Source of the DNA: Thiothrix subterranea | Lineage (GTDB): Bacteria > Pseudomonadota > Gammaproteobacteria > Thiotrichales > Thiotrichaceae | Direction: 5' to 3' | NCBI RefSeq assembly: GCF_030930995.1 | Contig: NZ_CP133217.1 | Span: forward strand, 3,524,001 to 3,588,000 | DNA length: 64,000 bases | Shown here: positions 54,465 through 62,801 of the stretch, piece after piece | Layout of the letters: each line of letters opens with the position of its first letter | How positions within the stretch are numbered: the stretch's first letter is position 1 | Position numbers and translations under genes: made by a program | Notes under the pieces: generated by a model | Told to the model about the DNA's origin: nothing | Databases searched by the model: none | The model's input: the letters and a program-made list of their open reading frames with translations, nothing else

Positions 54465-55171
54465 TGCAGTTCCTCCAATGTATTCACGTAACGGAAGCCT
54501 GCGGATTCAAGTTGTGGGCGCATGTTATACATATCCAGTCCCAATACCCCGCTGGCTAATTTTTGACGTTTATCGGTTTCGTGGGCTTCACGTTTTTGCG
54601 CCGCCAACAACGTTTGTGTCGCCTTTAAACGCGGCACAACGCATACGCCATCATCATCTGCCACAATAATGTCACCGGGTACGATGTATTGCCCTGCACA
54701 CATAATGGGTACATTGACTGACCCCAGGGTGTTTTTCACCGTGCCTTTAATGGAGATGGCTTTTGACCACACCGGAAAATGCATCAGGGTCAAATCACGG
54801 ATGTCACGCACCCCAGCATCAATGATTAAACCGCGTACTCCGCGTGCTTGGGCGGATGTAGCAAGTAAATCGCCGAAATAACCATCCGTACACGGGGAGG
54901 TTGTGCCAATCACCAGAATATCCCCCGGTTGGCACAGCTCAATGGCAACATGCACCATCCAGTTATCCCCCGGTTGCGCCAGAATGGTGATAGCACTTCC
55001 TGCAATACGCGCCCCGGTGTAAATCGGGCGCATATAAGGGTCGAGGTTGCCGATACGTCCTTGCGCTTCATGTACTGTCGCCGCACCGCATTCGCCGAGT
55101 GCATCAATCACCGCACTATCAGCGCGTTGTATCTGTTTGACTGCCACACCCTGTACGGTATGAGTAATCAT
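54461..55171 (-). CDS. ligK: 4-carboxy-4-hydroxy-2-oxoadipate aldolase
   Basis: RraA/HMG-aldolase fold enzyme of 236 residues that splits 4-carboxy-4-hydroxy-2-oxoadipate into pyruvate and oxaloacetate, the last step of the pathway. Typical stretches are [29 protein letters not shown] with [17 protein letters not shown], the Asp-containing VRDIRDL and [22 protein letters not shown] precedes the ATG. Also called galC in gallate pathways. Lies between ligI (24-base gap) and ligJ (overlap). Confidence 0.9.
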   Translation of the reverse strand: MITHTVQGVAVKQIQRADSAVIDALGECGAATVHEAQGRIGNLDPYMRPIYTGARIAGSAITILAQPGDNWMVHVAIELCQPGDILVIGTTSPCTDGYFGDLLATSAQARGVRGLIIDAGVRDIRDLTLMHFPVWSKAISIKGTVKNTLGSVNVPIMCAGQYIVPGDIIVADDDGVCVVPRLKATQTLLAAQKREAHETDKRQKLASGVLGLDMYNMRPQLESAGFRYVNTLEELQ

Positions 55172-55195
55172 GGTGGTCTCCTGTTTGGTTTTGTC

Positions 55196-56068
55196 TTAAT
55201 CATCAAACCCGTATAAACGCGCTGGGTTATCAACCAGAATTTGCTTCTGGATGGCTTCATCAGGGGCGAATAAGGGGAGTAAATCCAGTAAATCGGCATC
55301 GTTGGGCATGTATTGCTTAATGTTCGGGTGCGGGTAATCCGTACCCCACAGAATGCGGTCAGGGGCAACGGCAATCAGCCCTTGGGCATAGGGGATGGCA
55401 TCATGAAAAGGCGGGGCAATAGCAATGCGTTCTGCCCCAGAAATCTTTACCCACCAATGTTCACGTTGCATGAAATCCATCAATATCCGGTAAGCCTGTT
55501 GCTCAATACCAGCGGCGGTAGGAACTCTCCCCATGTGATCCACCACGATATTCATCTCCAACCGTTCAAAAAAGTCCGCATAACGGATCAAGTCGGCGGC
55601 ATTGACATGAATCACCAGATGCCAACCCAACGGCTTGATACGCTCCAGTACAGCGTTCATCATCACCAAATCGGGCGCACCACCCAAATGTGTGACGAAA
55701 TTGAAGCGAACGCCGCGCACACCACCCGCGTGCAAGTCCTCAAAATCACGCTCAGTGAAGCTGGCATTCGCCATGCAAACCCCACGGTACGCTCCTTTAC
55801 TGCTGCTAATGGCATCCAACAAAGCGCGATTATCCGTGCCGTGACAACTGGCTTGTACCAATACGGCGCGTTCAATACCGAGTGTCTGATGCACACGTTT
55901 CAGCGCATGTTTATCCGCATCCGGTGGCCAGTAGATTGCTTGTGCGGCATAAGGAAACAGCGTATGCGGCCCAAAGATATGGCAATGCGCATCGCAAGAC
56001 TTCGCGGGTGCTTGGTAGCGCGGGGTGCGGGTATGATTGTCAGGTGGCATACAGCCGAGTTTGTGCAT
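55196..56068 (-). CDS. ligI: 2-pyrone-4,6-dicarboxylate lactonase
   Basis: Amidohydrolase of 290 residues that opens 2-pyrone-4,6-dicarboxylate to 4-oxalomesaconate. The N-terminal SCDAHCHIFGPH, the middle VLVQASCHGTDN and GVRGVRFNFV, and the C-terminal LWGTDYPHPN with the catalytic Asp are family features. AAGGA lies 7 bases before ATG 56068. It salvages the pyrone formed from gallate or 3-O-methylgallate cleavage, or from protocatechuate by a dehydrogenase not found in this window. Confidence 0.9.
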   Translation of the reverse strand: MHKLGCMPPDNHTRTPRYQAPAKSCDAHCHIFGPHTLFPYAAQAIYWPPDADKHALKRVHQTLGIERAVLVQASCHGTDNRALLDAISSSKGAYRGVCMANASFTERDFEDLHAGGVRGVRFNFVTHLGGAPDLVMMNAVLERIKPLGWHLVIHVNAADLIRYADFFERLEMNIVVDHMGRVPTAAGIEQQAYRILMDFMQREHWWVKISGAERIAIAPPFHDAIPYAQGLIAVAPDRILWGTDYPHPNIKQYMPNDADLLDLLPLFAPDEAIQKQILVDNPARLYGFDD

Positions 56069-56086
56069 ACGTTAATCCTTGCGTGT

Positions 56087-57139
56087 CTAAATGTATAACT
56101 CACCCCGACTGAGCAAGCGGGCAGTACGCAGCAGCCCTGCTTTGATTACCGTTCCCTGCTCATTTAATGCCAGCTCGACGGCAAACTCCCCAGAGGGATG
56201 CTCCACCGTGATATTTTTGGGTGTGCCAGCCGGAATAACGACAATACCTTCAGCTACTGATCCCGGCAAAATACAGGCGGTTGCTACGGAAACTGCTCCC
56301 AATACCCCGATGGATGAATGGCAAGTGTGGGGAATAAACGTGCGGGTACTCACATGACCACCCGCCAATGGTGAGGCGATTAAACTCATTTTAGGAACGA
56401 CTTTTTTAGTCACATCCCCCAGATTCATCCTATACCCGGCTTGCAGGCGGATCGCTTCCAGCTTCTGACGAAACACCAGATCCTCATCCAGTTCCTGACA
56501 GGTTTCACGCCCCGTTTTGCCAAAGTCTGCGGCACGCAACACTACGACGGGCATACCGTTATCAATACAGGTGACAGATATCCCATCAATCACATCCTTG
56601 GCATTCCCCGTGGGTAGCAGTGCGCCGCAAGCCGAACCTGCCACATCAAGGTAATGGCAAACAATCGGTGCAGCCGTACCGGGAACACCGTCAATGCGGG
56701 TATCACCCGTGTACACAACCTTGCCACCCGGCGTTTGTATCACCAGTTCACACAAACTACCGCTATTGAGCATATGTACCCGCACCGTCGTTGTTTCACC
56801 GCTGGGAATCACCATACCGCTTTCAAGCGCAAAAGAACCGACACCCGCCAAAATATTGCCGCAATTAGGCGTGGTATCCACCCGATTTTCACCCACCACG
56901 ACCTGTACAAACAAATAATCCACATCGCTATCGGCACGATCCGAGAGGCTAACAATGCCCACTTTGCTGGTTAAAGGATGTGCGCCACCCAAGCCATCAA
57001 TCTGGCGGGCATCGCGCCCCATCGCCCTGAGCAAGACCTGATTGCGTGCTTCAGGGTCAGCGGGCAAATCATCCGCGCGGAAATACACGCCTTTAGAGCT
57101 GCCACCACGAATCTGCATATAGGGTATGGCTGTCTGCAT
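56087..57139 (-). CDS. galD: 4-oxalomesaconate tautomerase, PrpF/GalD family
   Basis: Isomerises the keto and enol forms of 4-oxalomesaconate after ring cleavage of gallate. A PrpF-type diaminopimelate-epimerase fold of 350 residues: MQIRGGSSKGVYFRADDLP, DGLGGAHPLTSKVGIV, DTTPNCGNILAGVGSFALE with the catalytic Cys, and the late HTCHSSIGVLGAVS. I use ATG 57139 with AGGTG upstream; the frame stays open 25 codons more. First gene of its transcription unit, 18 bases before ligI, with a shared palindromic motif upstream. Confidence 0.9.
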   Translation of the reverse strand: MQTAIPYMQIRGGSSKGVYFRADDLPADPEARNQVLLRAMGRDARQIDGLGGAHPLTSKVGIVSLSDRADSDVDYLFVQVVVGENRVDTTPNCGNILAGVGSFALESGMVIPSGETTTVRVHMLNSGSLCELVIQTPGGKVVYTGDTRIDGVPGTAAPIVCHYLDVAGSACGALLPTGNAKDVIDGISVTCIDNGMPVVVLRAADFGKTGRETCQELDEDLVFRQKLEAIRLQAGYRMNLGDVTKKVVPKMSLIASPLAGGHVSTRTFIPHTCHSSIGVLGAVSVATACILPGSVAEGIVVIPAGTPKNITVEHPSGEFAVELALNEQGTVIKAGLLRTARLLSRGELYI

Positions 57140-57206
57140 GAAAACACCTGTGTAACACGACCAATGAAAACCCAGTTTAATTGCACAAACCACCGCATCA
57201 AATGTC

Positions 57207-57232
57207 AAAAGCACGCATATTCTTGTACTTTT
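57207..57232 (-). promoter_or_regulatory. Shared gallate-cluster motif upstream of galD
   Basis: On the minus strand AAAAGTACAAG begins a 26-base imperfect palindrome ending TGCTTTT, about 70-93 bp before the galD ATG. The same 11 bases, with a matching CTTTT end, occur before dctP at 62745-62769. It is a likely operator or activator site of a common regulator. Confidence 0.5.
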
Positions 57233-57241
57233 AAGCCATGC

Positions 57242-58441
57242 CTAACGTGTTTGTGGAGGTTTGATACTACTCATTACCCAACCGCCCAACAGTGCAAAAA
57301 AACCATAAAATCCCAATGCCCAACGCCAATCCCCACCCGACGCATCAATAATGGCACTGAACAACACCGGGCCAATCACTTGACCAATCGCCGCCCCCTG
57401 AAAAATCAGCCCGACCAATAAACTGACCTGCGCCGGAGTGGTGGCGTAAGTCGGGGTAACAGCAAACAGCGTGCCGGGAACAATGCTGCCAATGAACACA
57501 AACAGCCCAATACAGGAGATTTGCAGCCACAAAGGAAAAATGTCCAGAAACGCCCAACTTGCCAAACAGGCGGGAATCACAAAACTGCTGACCAGAATGC
57601 GTGAGGTAGCAATCCCCTTACTAACCAGCCAACCACCGACCCCATTCCCCATCACACTGGATAAAATAATCAAAGCCATCCACCCAGACGATTGCGTAAT
57701 GGGAACACCTTTTTGCTTAAGCCACACGGTCGGCATAAAACTGATCGCAATAATGAATACGGCTGAAAAACACATGAAACTAGCCGCCAATTTAAGCGGA
57801 TCAGGTTTAAAGATGCCAACCAATAGAACGGGGTTTGTGTGAGTATTCGGCATAGCTCGATTGTGATGTGAAAAGAATGTCCCGCCTAAAATGAGCAGCC
57901 AAGCGAATGCAAAGAATGCCGTCAATAACCAGACTTCGCGCCAACTGTACGCTTGCAGCACCAAGGGAGCGGTGAGCAACATCAAGCTCACCCCAATAGG
58001 TATCCACGTTGACCACACCGTCATGCCAGTTGTGCGATGTTGCGGTTGGGCGACTTGTGAAATCAACGCCGGAGCTGACACCGCAATCAATACATACCCC
58101 ATACCTTCCAGCAGCCTGCACAACAGCAAGACAGCAAATTGTTCGGCATAAGCACCGCCCAATGCGCCCAGACCCAACATGGCTAACGCGGTCAAGGCCA
58201 TACGGTAAGCACCCAGCCGGACACTGAACAGTGCAGCGGGTAAGGCAAACAACATGGCAATCACACTAAAGCTGGACACGATCCAACTCATTTGGAACAA
58301 GCTCAACCCCAGTTCGGCTTGCAAAGCAGGCAAACTTGGTGCGATTTTTCCAACATTAAACGCCGCAGCGAACCCTGCCACGGTAGCGATAATAATCAGT
58401 GACCAATGCGTTTGTGGCGAGGTAGAGGTTGATATTGCCAA
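57242..58441 (-). CDS. Major facilitator superfamily transporter
   Basis: Inner-membrane carrier of 399 residues with about twelve helices. The first half has NVGKIAPSLPALQAELGLS and the loop VRLGAYRMALTALAMLG; the family resembles CynX/NimT-type importers. The start is TTG 58441 with GAGGG about nine bases upstream; no ATG is near. It follows the porin terminator and precedes galD by 102 bases. By position it carries gallate, a related aromatic acid or a pathway intermediate; specificity is not visible. Confidence 0.82.
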   Translation of the reverse strand: MAISTSTSPQTHWSLIIIATVAGFAAAFNVGKIAPSLPALQAELGLSLFQMSWIVSSFSVIAMLFALPAALFSVRLGAYRMALTALAMLGLGALGGAYAEQFAVLLLCRLLEGMGYVLIAVSAPALISQVAQPQHRTTGMTVWSTWIPIGVSLMLLTAPLVLQAYSWREVWLLTAFFAFAWLLILGGTFFSHHNRAMPNTHTNPVLLVGIFKPDPLKLAASFMCFSAVFIIAISFMPTVWLKQKGVPITQSSGWMALIILSSVMGNGVGGWLVSKGIATSRILVSSFVIPACLASWAFLDIFPLWLQISCIGLFVFIGSIVPGTLFAVTPTYATTPAQVSLLVGLIFQGAAIGQVIGPVLFSAIIDASGGDWRWALGFYGFFALLGGWVMSSIKPPQTR

Positions 58442-58471
58442 GGAATTAGCCCTCTATTGCATCGAGCAGAA

Positions 58472-58505
58472 TAAAAAAACGTCCCGCCACTGAGGCTGGC
58501 GGGAC
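58472..58505 (-). terminator. Rho-independent terminator after the porin gene
   Basis: Perfect 9-bp stem GTCCCGCCA / TGGCGGGAC with a 7-base loop, followed on the minus strand by GTTTTTTTATT. It ends the TRAP-porin transcript just before the MFS gene. Confidence 0.92.
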
Positions 58506-58557
58506 ATAAAATGGATGTTGCTTAAGGAGTCGACTAGAACACATCCACGGAGAGTGA

Positions 58558-59832
58558 TCAGAACTTGTAATTTAAATGCACACGAGCATAATCCATATCG
58601 CTGTCTTTGCTGGCATCAGGCAAATCATAATCGACTTTAGCCAAACCTATGCGGGTACTTAAACCTTTAACCGTGGGAATATCGTACTTCACATCCAGTG
58701 CCAATTCGGATGCACCATCCAGATTGGTAGCACTGTTACTAATACCTGCGGCACTTTGACTAAACTTCGCATAAGACAAATCGGTTTTCAGCCCTGCCAC
58801 TTTAAAGTCAGGACTAACTTTAACTGAGGTGATTTTTGTCCCAGCAAACATATCATCATTAATCAGCACATTATTGAATGTCTGGAAATTAGGGACATGA
58901 CCCAACGTTCCCGGATAATCATTATCATCATCAATCGTGGTGTAAGCGACATTCAAACCCACGCTTTTAACCTTAGTACCCACATTAATACCCGAAAGAC
59001 TGGTATCTTTCTCAGCAGCATTATCAAAGGCTGCGCCAGCGTGCATCACACCTATTTTAACGGGATGCGCGGTTGGCAATTTGTATTCAGCTTTGGTGTA
59101 GTACGTGCTGTAGCCGTCGATGGTTGACGTTCCTGGATCGCCATTGTTTCCCTTTTGCTTGGTCGACATATACTGGGCTTCCAGTGCTAGATCCTTGATG
59201 CTTTCATTTTTGACGTGGACGGAATAGAGTGGGTCGTCGTACTCTTTATCCTCTTGCACCACACTCCCATTGGAATCATTGCCATAACGCTTAACCCATT
59301 TGGTAATATAAGCAGCCTTGACCGTTGTATTGGGAATATCCTTATTAGTGACGGTCACGCCATCCCATGAGTCACGCATCGGGTACATGCCGCTATCCAT
59401 CAAGAGTGGCGATACAATGCTCTGCCGACCAACCCTGATTTGGGTTTTGGTTTTGCTCTCATCGAAATTATAATCAAGATGTCCTTTATAGAGCGTCGTA
59501 GCCGTGATTGTACCTCTGGAATCGTCTTCGCTGGCATTATCATGCAGCTCAAAGTCTTTACCCGCTTGTATGCCGACACTTGCCTTGAAACCATTAAAAT
59601 CGCCGCTGTCGTAATTCAATTGCACGGCAGCCGAGCCAATATTGTTATTATCCAGCGGCCCCGCTTGCGAATTGGCATCCGTATACGAGCTGTTAATAAA
59701 CAGTGTCTTAACTTCACCGCTGACTTTTCCACCCGTCAATGCTTCCGGCAAACCACCCGCATTCACCTGTGCACTAATACCTAATACACTGATAATGACC
59801 AATGCGGTCTTTGTTTTATTAAATCGTTTCAT
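58558..59832 (-). CDS. Outer-membrane porin, OprD-like
   Basis: A 424-residue beta-barrel protein: signal peptide about 1-25 (MKRFNKTKTALVIISVLG, cleaved after VNA), alternating amphipathic strands through the sequence and a terminal Phe (HLNYKF). Features such as GGKVSGEVKTLFINSSY, IRVGRQSIVSPLL and RDSWDGVTVTN resemble OprD-family substrate-specific porins. ATG 59832 has GAGGAG upstream. It follows the TRAP genes by 36 bases and ends in a strong terminator. It probably admits the aromatic acid across the outer membrane. Confidence 0.85.
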   Translation of the reverse strand: MKRFNKTKTALVIISVLGISAQVNAGGLPEALTGGKVSGEVKTLFINSSYTDANSQAGPLDNNNIGSAAVQLNYDSGDFNGFKASVGIQAGKDFELHDNASEDDSRGTITATTLYKGHLDYNFDESKTKTQIRVGRQSIVSPLLMDSGMYPMRDSWDGVTVTNKDIPNTTVKAAYITKWVKRYGNDSNGSVVQEDKEYDDPLYSVHVKNESIKDLALEAQYMSTKQKGNNGDPGTSTIDGYSTYYTKAEYKLPTAHPVKIGVMHAGAAFDNAAEKDTSLSGINVGTKVKSVGLNVAYTTIDDDNDYPGTLGHVPNFQTFNNVLINDDMFAGTKITSVKVSPDFKVAGLKTDLSYAKFSQSAAGISNSATNLDGASELALDVKYDIPTVKGLSTRIGLAKVDYDLPDASKDSDMDYARVHLNYKF

Positions 59833-59868
59833 TTTGCTCCTCCTCAAAAAGTAAATACGAATACGCAA

Positions 59869-61170
59869 TCAATTCATTTGCCCAGGCAGGAATAATGCCA
59901 GACTAGGGAATAAGGTTAGCAATAACAGGCAAACAGCCATTGCTAACCAGAATGGGAACACACCCTTGAAAATGGTCGACATTGGGACATCGGCAGCAAT
60001 GCCTTTAACCACGAAGACATTAATCCCCACAGGCGGGGTAATCAAACCCATTTCCACAACAATCACTGCGATCACACCAAACCAGATAGGGTCGAAACCC
60101 ACGCCGGTAATAATCGGGAATACCAGCGGCAGCGTAATCACCAACATCGCCAATCCATCAAAAAACATACCGAGAATGATGTAAGCAATCAGGATCAACA
60201 GCAGCGTACCGTACATACCCAACCCCAACCCCTTCAGCTCATCCGCCAAAGTTAAAGGAATATCCGTCAATGTCAGGAAAGGGCCAAATACGCTTGCACC
60301 AATAATAATCAGATACAGCATCGCGGTAGTTCTGACAGTCCCTAATAGAATGGGCTTCAAATCCCGAAAACGGATTTTGCGATTAACCAGCGCCAGCGCC
60401 ATGATCATAAAAGCCCCTACGCCAGCCGCTTCTTCAGGGGTAAACACACCGATGTAAATACCGCCAATTGAAGTCAGGATCACCGATAACAACGGTGCTG
60501 CTTGCACGGTAGCCAGCCACTTTTCCTTCCATGAACTCTTAGGGCCAGCAGAGCCTTGTTCGGGATGGATCAACGTCGTGACATAAATCACCGCGATAAA
60601 CAGCAAGGAAAGCAGCAATCCCGGAATAATGCCAGCCATAAACAATTTGCCGATGGATTCTTCGGTCAAAATGGCATACAGCACAAACCCCGTGGACGGC
60701 GGAATCAAAATCCCCAACGTCCCACCCGCTGCAACCGCCCCCGTTGCCAAGCTATCGGCATACCCGTAACGGCGCATTTCAGGCAATGCCACCTTGCCGA
60801 TGGTCACAGCCGTGGCTACCGATGAACCACTCACCGCCGCAAAACTGGCACAGCCGATGACGGTTGACGAGGCTAAACCACCCCGAAAACTCCCTACCCA
60901 CGCATGGGCACTGTCGTAAAGGCGCTGGCTGTAGCCCGCTTCCCCGGCAATATTTCCCATGAGAATGAACAAGGGAATAACCGCCAGCGAATACGAAGAT
61001 GTCGCCGAAAAAGTCTCTGCTGCCAATGAAGCAGTTGCCGCCTGAAAGTCATCCAATACCCAGATGCCCGCAAAACCCACACTCAGCAGCGACATACCGA
61101 CGGGTACACGCAAACCCAGTAATACAAACAGTGCGGCAATGCCCAGCAAACCGATAACACCTTCAGTCAT
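59869..61170 (-). CDS. dctM: TRAP transporter large permease (DctM)
   Basis: Inner-membrane permease of 433 residues with about twelve helices that moves a carboxylate using a sodium or proton gradient. DctM features include VAVSGSSVATAVTIGKVALP, TGAVAAGGTLGILIPPSTGF and FGVIAVIVVEMGLITPPVG. I start at ATG 61170 (GGGGGA six bases upstream), two codons after TTG 61176. It overlaps dctQ by 8 bases. Order P-Q-M is standard. Confidence 0.92.
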   Translation of the reverse strand: MTEGVIGLLGIAALFVLLGLRVPVGMSLLSVGFAGIWVLDDFQAATASLAAETFSATSSYSLAVIPLFILMGNIAGEAGYSQRLYDSAHAWVGSFRGGLASSTVIGCASFAAVSGSSVATAVTIGKVALPEMRRYGYADSLATGAVAAGGTLGILIPPSTGFVLYAILTEESIGKLFMAGIIPGLLLSLLFIAVIYVTTLIHPEQGSAGPKSSWKEKWLATVQAAPLLSVILTSIGGIYIGVFTPEEAAGVGAFMIMALALVNRKIRFRDLKPILLGTVRTTAMLYLIIIGASVFGPFLTLTDIPLTLADELKGLGLGMYGTLLLILIAYIILGMFFDGLAMLVITLPLVFPIITGVGFDPIWFGVIAVIVVEMGLITPPVGINVFVVKGIAADVPMSTIFKGVFPFWLAMAVCLLLLTLFPSLALFLPGQMN

Positions 61171-61678
61171 GGTCAATCCCCCATCCTGTTAATTGATAGG
61201 TCAGCTCAAACAGCAGGATAAGGACATACAACGCCATGCCAATCACGATGGCGCTGTATATTGGCCAGACAGGGATAGCCAACATATTCGTGGTATCTGC
61301 GTATTCAAAGGCATCCAAGGCTTTGATAGCTGACCGCCAAACCAGCAGGGATAGCACGACTATCCCCACGATTCGCCCAATCAGGTCAGCAAAAAAACGC
61401 CCGTGTTCCCCTAATGCTTTGTCCAAAATGTCGACCCGAATGTGCATATCACGATCGGCGGTGGAAGGCATAGCCAACATAACCACCACCACCATGCCCA
61501 TTTGGACAATTTCCTGTGACCCCAGAATGGGTTGATTGAACAGGTAACGAAACATGACCGAGACAGCCACCAGCAACATAATGCCTAGCAACAAGAAGCC
61601 CGATAGCGTTGCACCCCATTCCAGCGGGCGCTCCAGTTGTTTGATTAGGGCAGATTTATGGCGATTTTCCGCTGACAT
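61163..61678 (-). CDS. dctQ: TRAP transporter small permease (DctQ)
   Basis: A 171-residue membrane protein with four helices. The stretch VSVMFRYLFNQPILGSQEIVQ and the conserved RDMHIRVDILDKAL are characteristic of DctQ. It pairs with DctM. ATG 61678 has GAGG upstream and lies 9 bases after dctP ends. Confidence 0.92.
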   Translation of the reverse strand: MSAENRHKSALIKQLERPLEWGATLSGFLLLGIMLLVAVSVMFRYLFNQPILGSQEIVQMGMVVVVMLAMPSTADRDMHIRVDILDKALGEHGRFFADLIGRIVGIVVLSLLVWRSAIKALDAFEYADTTNMLAIPVWPIYSAIVIGMALYVLILLFELTYQLTGWGIDHD

Positions 61679-61687
61679 ACTACTGCC

Positions 61688-62683
61688 TCACTGCTTCAAG
61701 GCGGACACGAGATCACTCGCTTTAAGACCTTTACCATCCAGTTCGGCAACGGTAGCTTTCAGCAACTTAGCCGAGGCTTCGTTGAATTTGGCGGTCTCAG
61801 TGTCTGCCAAGGTAATCACTTCCTTAGCGCCGCCAGTAAAGGCTTTCAACGCACTGTCCGCATGATCGGCTTGGATTTTGCGACCTTTTTCAGAGATCTC
61901 AACACCCGTGATTTTGTCCAATGCGGCTTTTTCAGCATCACCCAAACCGTTCCATGCATCACGGTTCATAATGATAAACAGCGGTGACAAAGCGGAATCC
62001 ATGCCTTTGCTCACGTATTGGGTGACTTCCTCCAACTTGAAACTTTTGAGAACCGAAGCATCGGTATACACACCGTCAATGACGCCGGTTGACATGGCGT
62101 TGTAGACTTCGGTGATGGGCATGGAAACCGGTGTTGCTCCCCAAGCCGTCAACACATCGCCTACATTGCGGGATGACACGCGGATTTTTAAGCCTTTCAG
62201 GTCTTCAAACGTGCGGATGGGTTTAGCTTTGGTCATTAGCACGGATTCTGGGTTGTTCCAGATACCGAGCAATTTGACGCGCTTAAATTCACCATCAAGG
62301 CTGCTGATATTTTTCCAGAGGGCTTGCGTCCCGGTATCAGGTTTTAAAACGCCGGGTATTTCCGTCACCAAGGTCAAAGGGAATTGTGAAGCGGTATAAC
62401 CGGGCAAGCCGTAAACAATATCCGCCACGCCATCCACCACCCGATCGTATTGCTTGTCGGGGCCGGGGCCTAATTCACCCCCCGGATAAACACGAATGGT
62501 GAGTTTTCCAGCCGTGTCTTTGGCGATTTGCTCGCTCAATGGCACAAATAACCCACCGTGCAGCGGGTATTTAACCGGTGCAAAATGCGCAAATTTCAAT
62601 TCATCGGCCTGCACTAAAGTTGCAGATGTAAATAATGCAACGCCCAGCACCACGCCAGCGTTAATTTTCTTCATAAAAGACAT
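61688..62683 (-). CDS. dctP: TRAP transporter substrate-binding protein (DctP)
   Basis: Periplasmic solute receptor of 331 residues, signal peptide about 1-26 (ending VQADELKF). The TRAP helix region ELGPGPDKQYDRVVDGVADIV, the ligand Arg in LKGLKIRVSSRNVGDVL and the segment TEVYNAMSTGVIDGVYTDAS are typical. GGAGGAG lies before ATG 62683. Between galA and the porin, it likely binds gallate or a related aromatic carboxylate; the ligand is inferred from context only. Confidence 0.92.
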   Translation of the reverse strand: MSFMKKINAGVVLGVALFTSATLVQADELKFAHFAPVKYPLHGGLFVPLSEQIAKDTAGKLTIRVYPGGELGPGPDKQYDRVVDGVADIVYGLPGYTASQFPLTLVTEIPGVLKPDTGTQALWKNISSLDGEFKRVKLLGIWNNPESVLMTKAKPIRTFEDLKGLKIRVSSRNVGDVLTAWGATPVSMPITEVYNAMSTGVIDGVYTDASVLKSFKLEEVTQYVSKGMDSALSPLFIIMNRDAWNGLGDAEKAALDKITGVEISEKGRKIQADHADSALKAFTGGAKEVITLADTETAKFNEASAKLLKATVAELDGKGLKASDLVSALKQ

Positions 62684-62723
62684 AGTTTTCTCCTCCGTTA
62701 ACTATGAAAAATCGTACAGAGAT

Positions 62724-62781
62724 CAGCACGATAACAAAATGCAAAAAAGTAGAGATTACTTGTACTTTTGTTACCGTGCTG
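62724..62781 (-). promoter_or_regulatory. Nested inverted repeats between galA and dctP, including the shared motif
   Basis: An outer 16-bp inverted repeat (62724-62739 and 62766-62781, one mismatch, arms containing AACAAAA and CAGCACG) encloses a second palindrome, AAAAGTA-N11-TACTTTT at 62745-62769. The second shares AAAAGTACAAG with the galD upstream site. It could be an operator for dctP expression or an RNA hairpin that lowers read-through from galA. Confidence 0.5.
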
Positions 62782-62801
62782 TTTCAGGAGGTGTGACTTT
62801 T

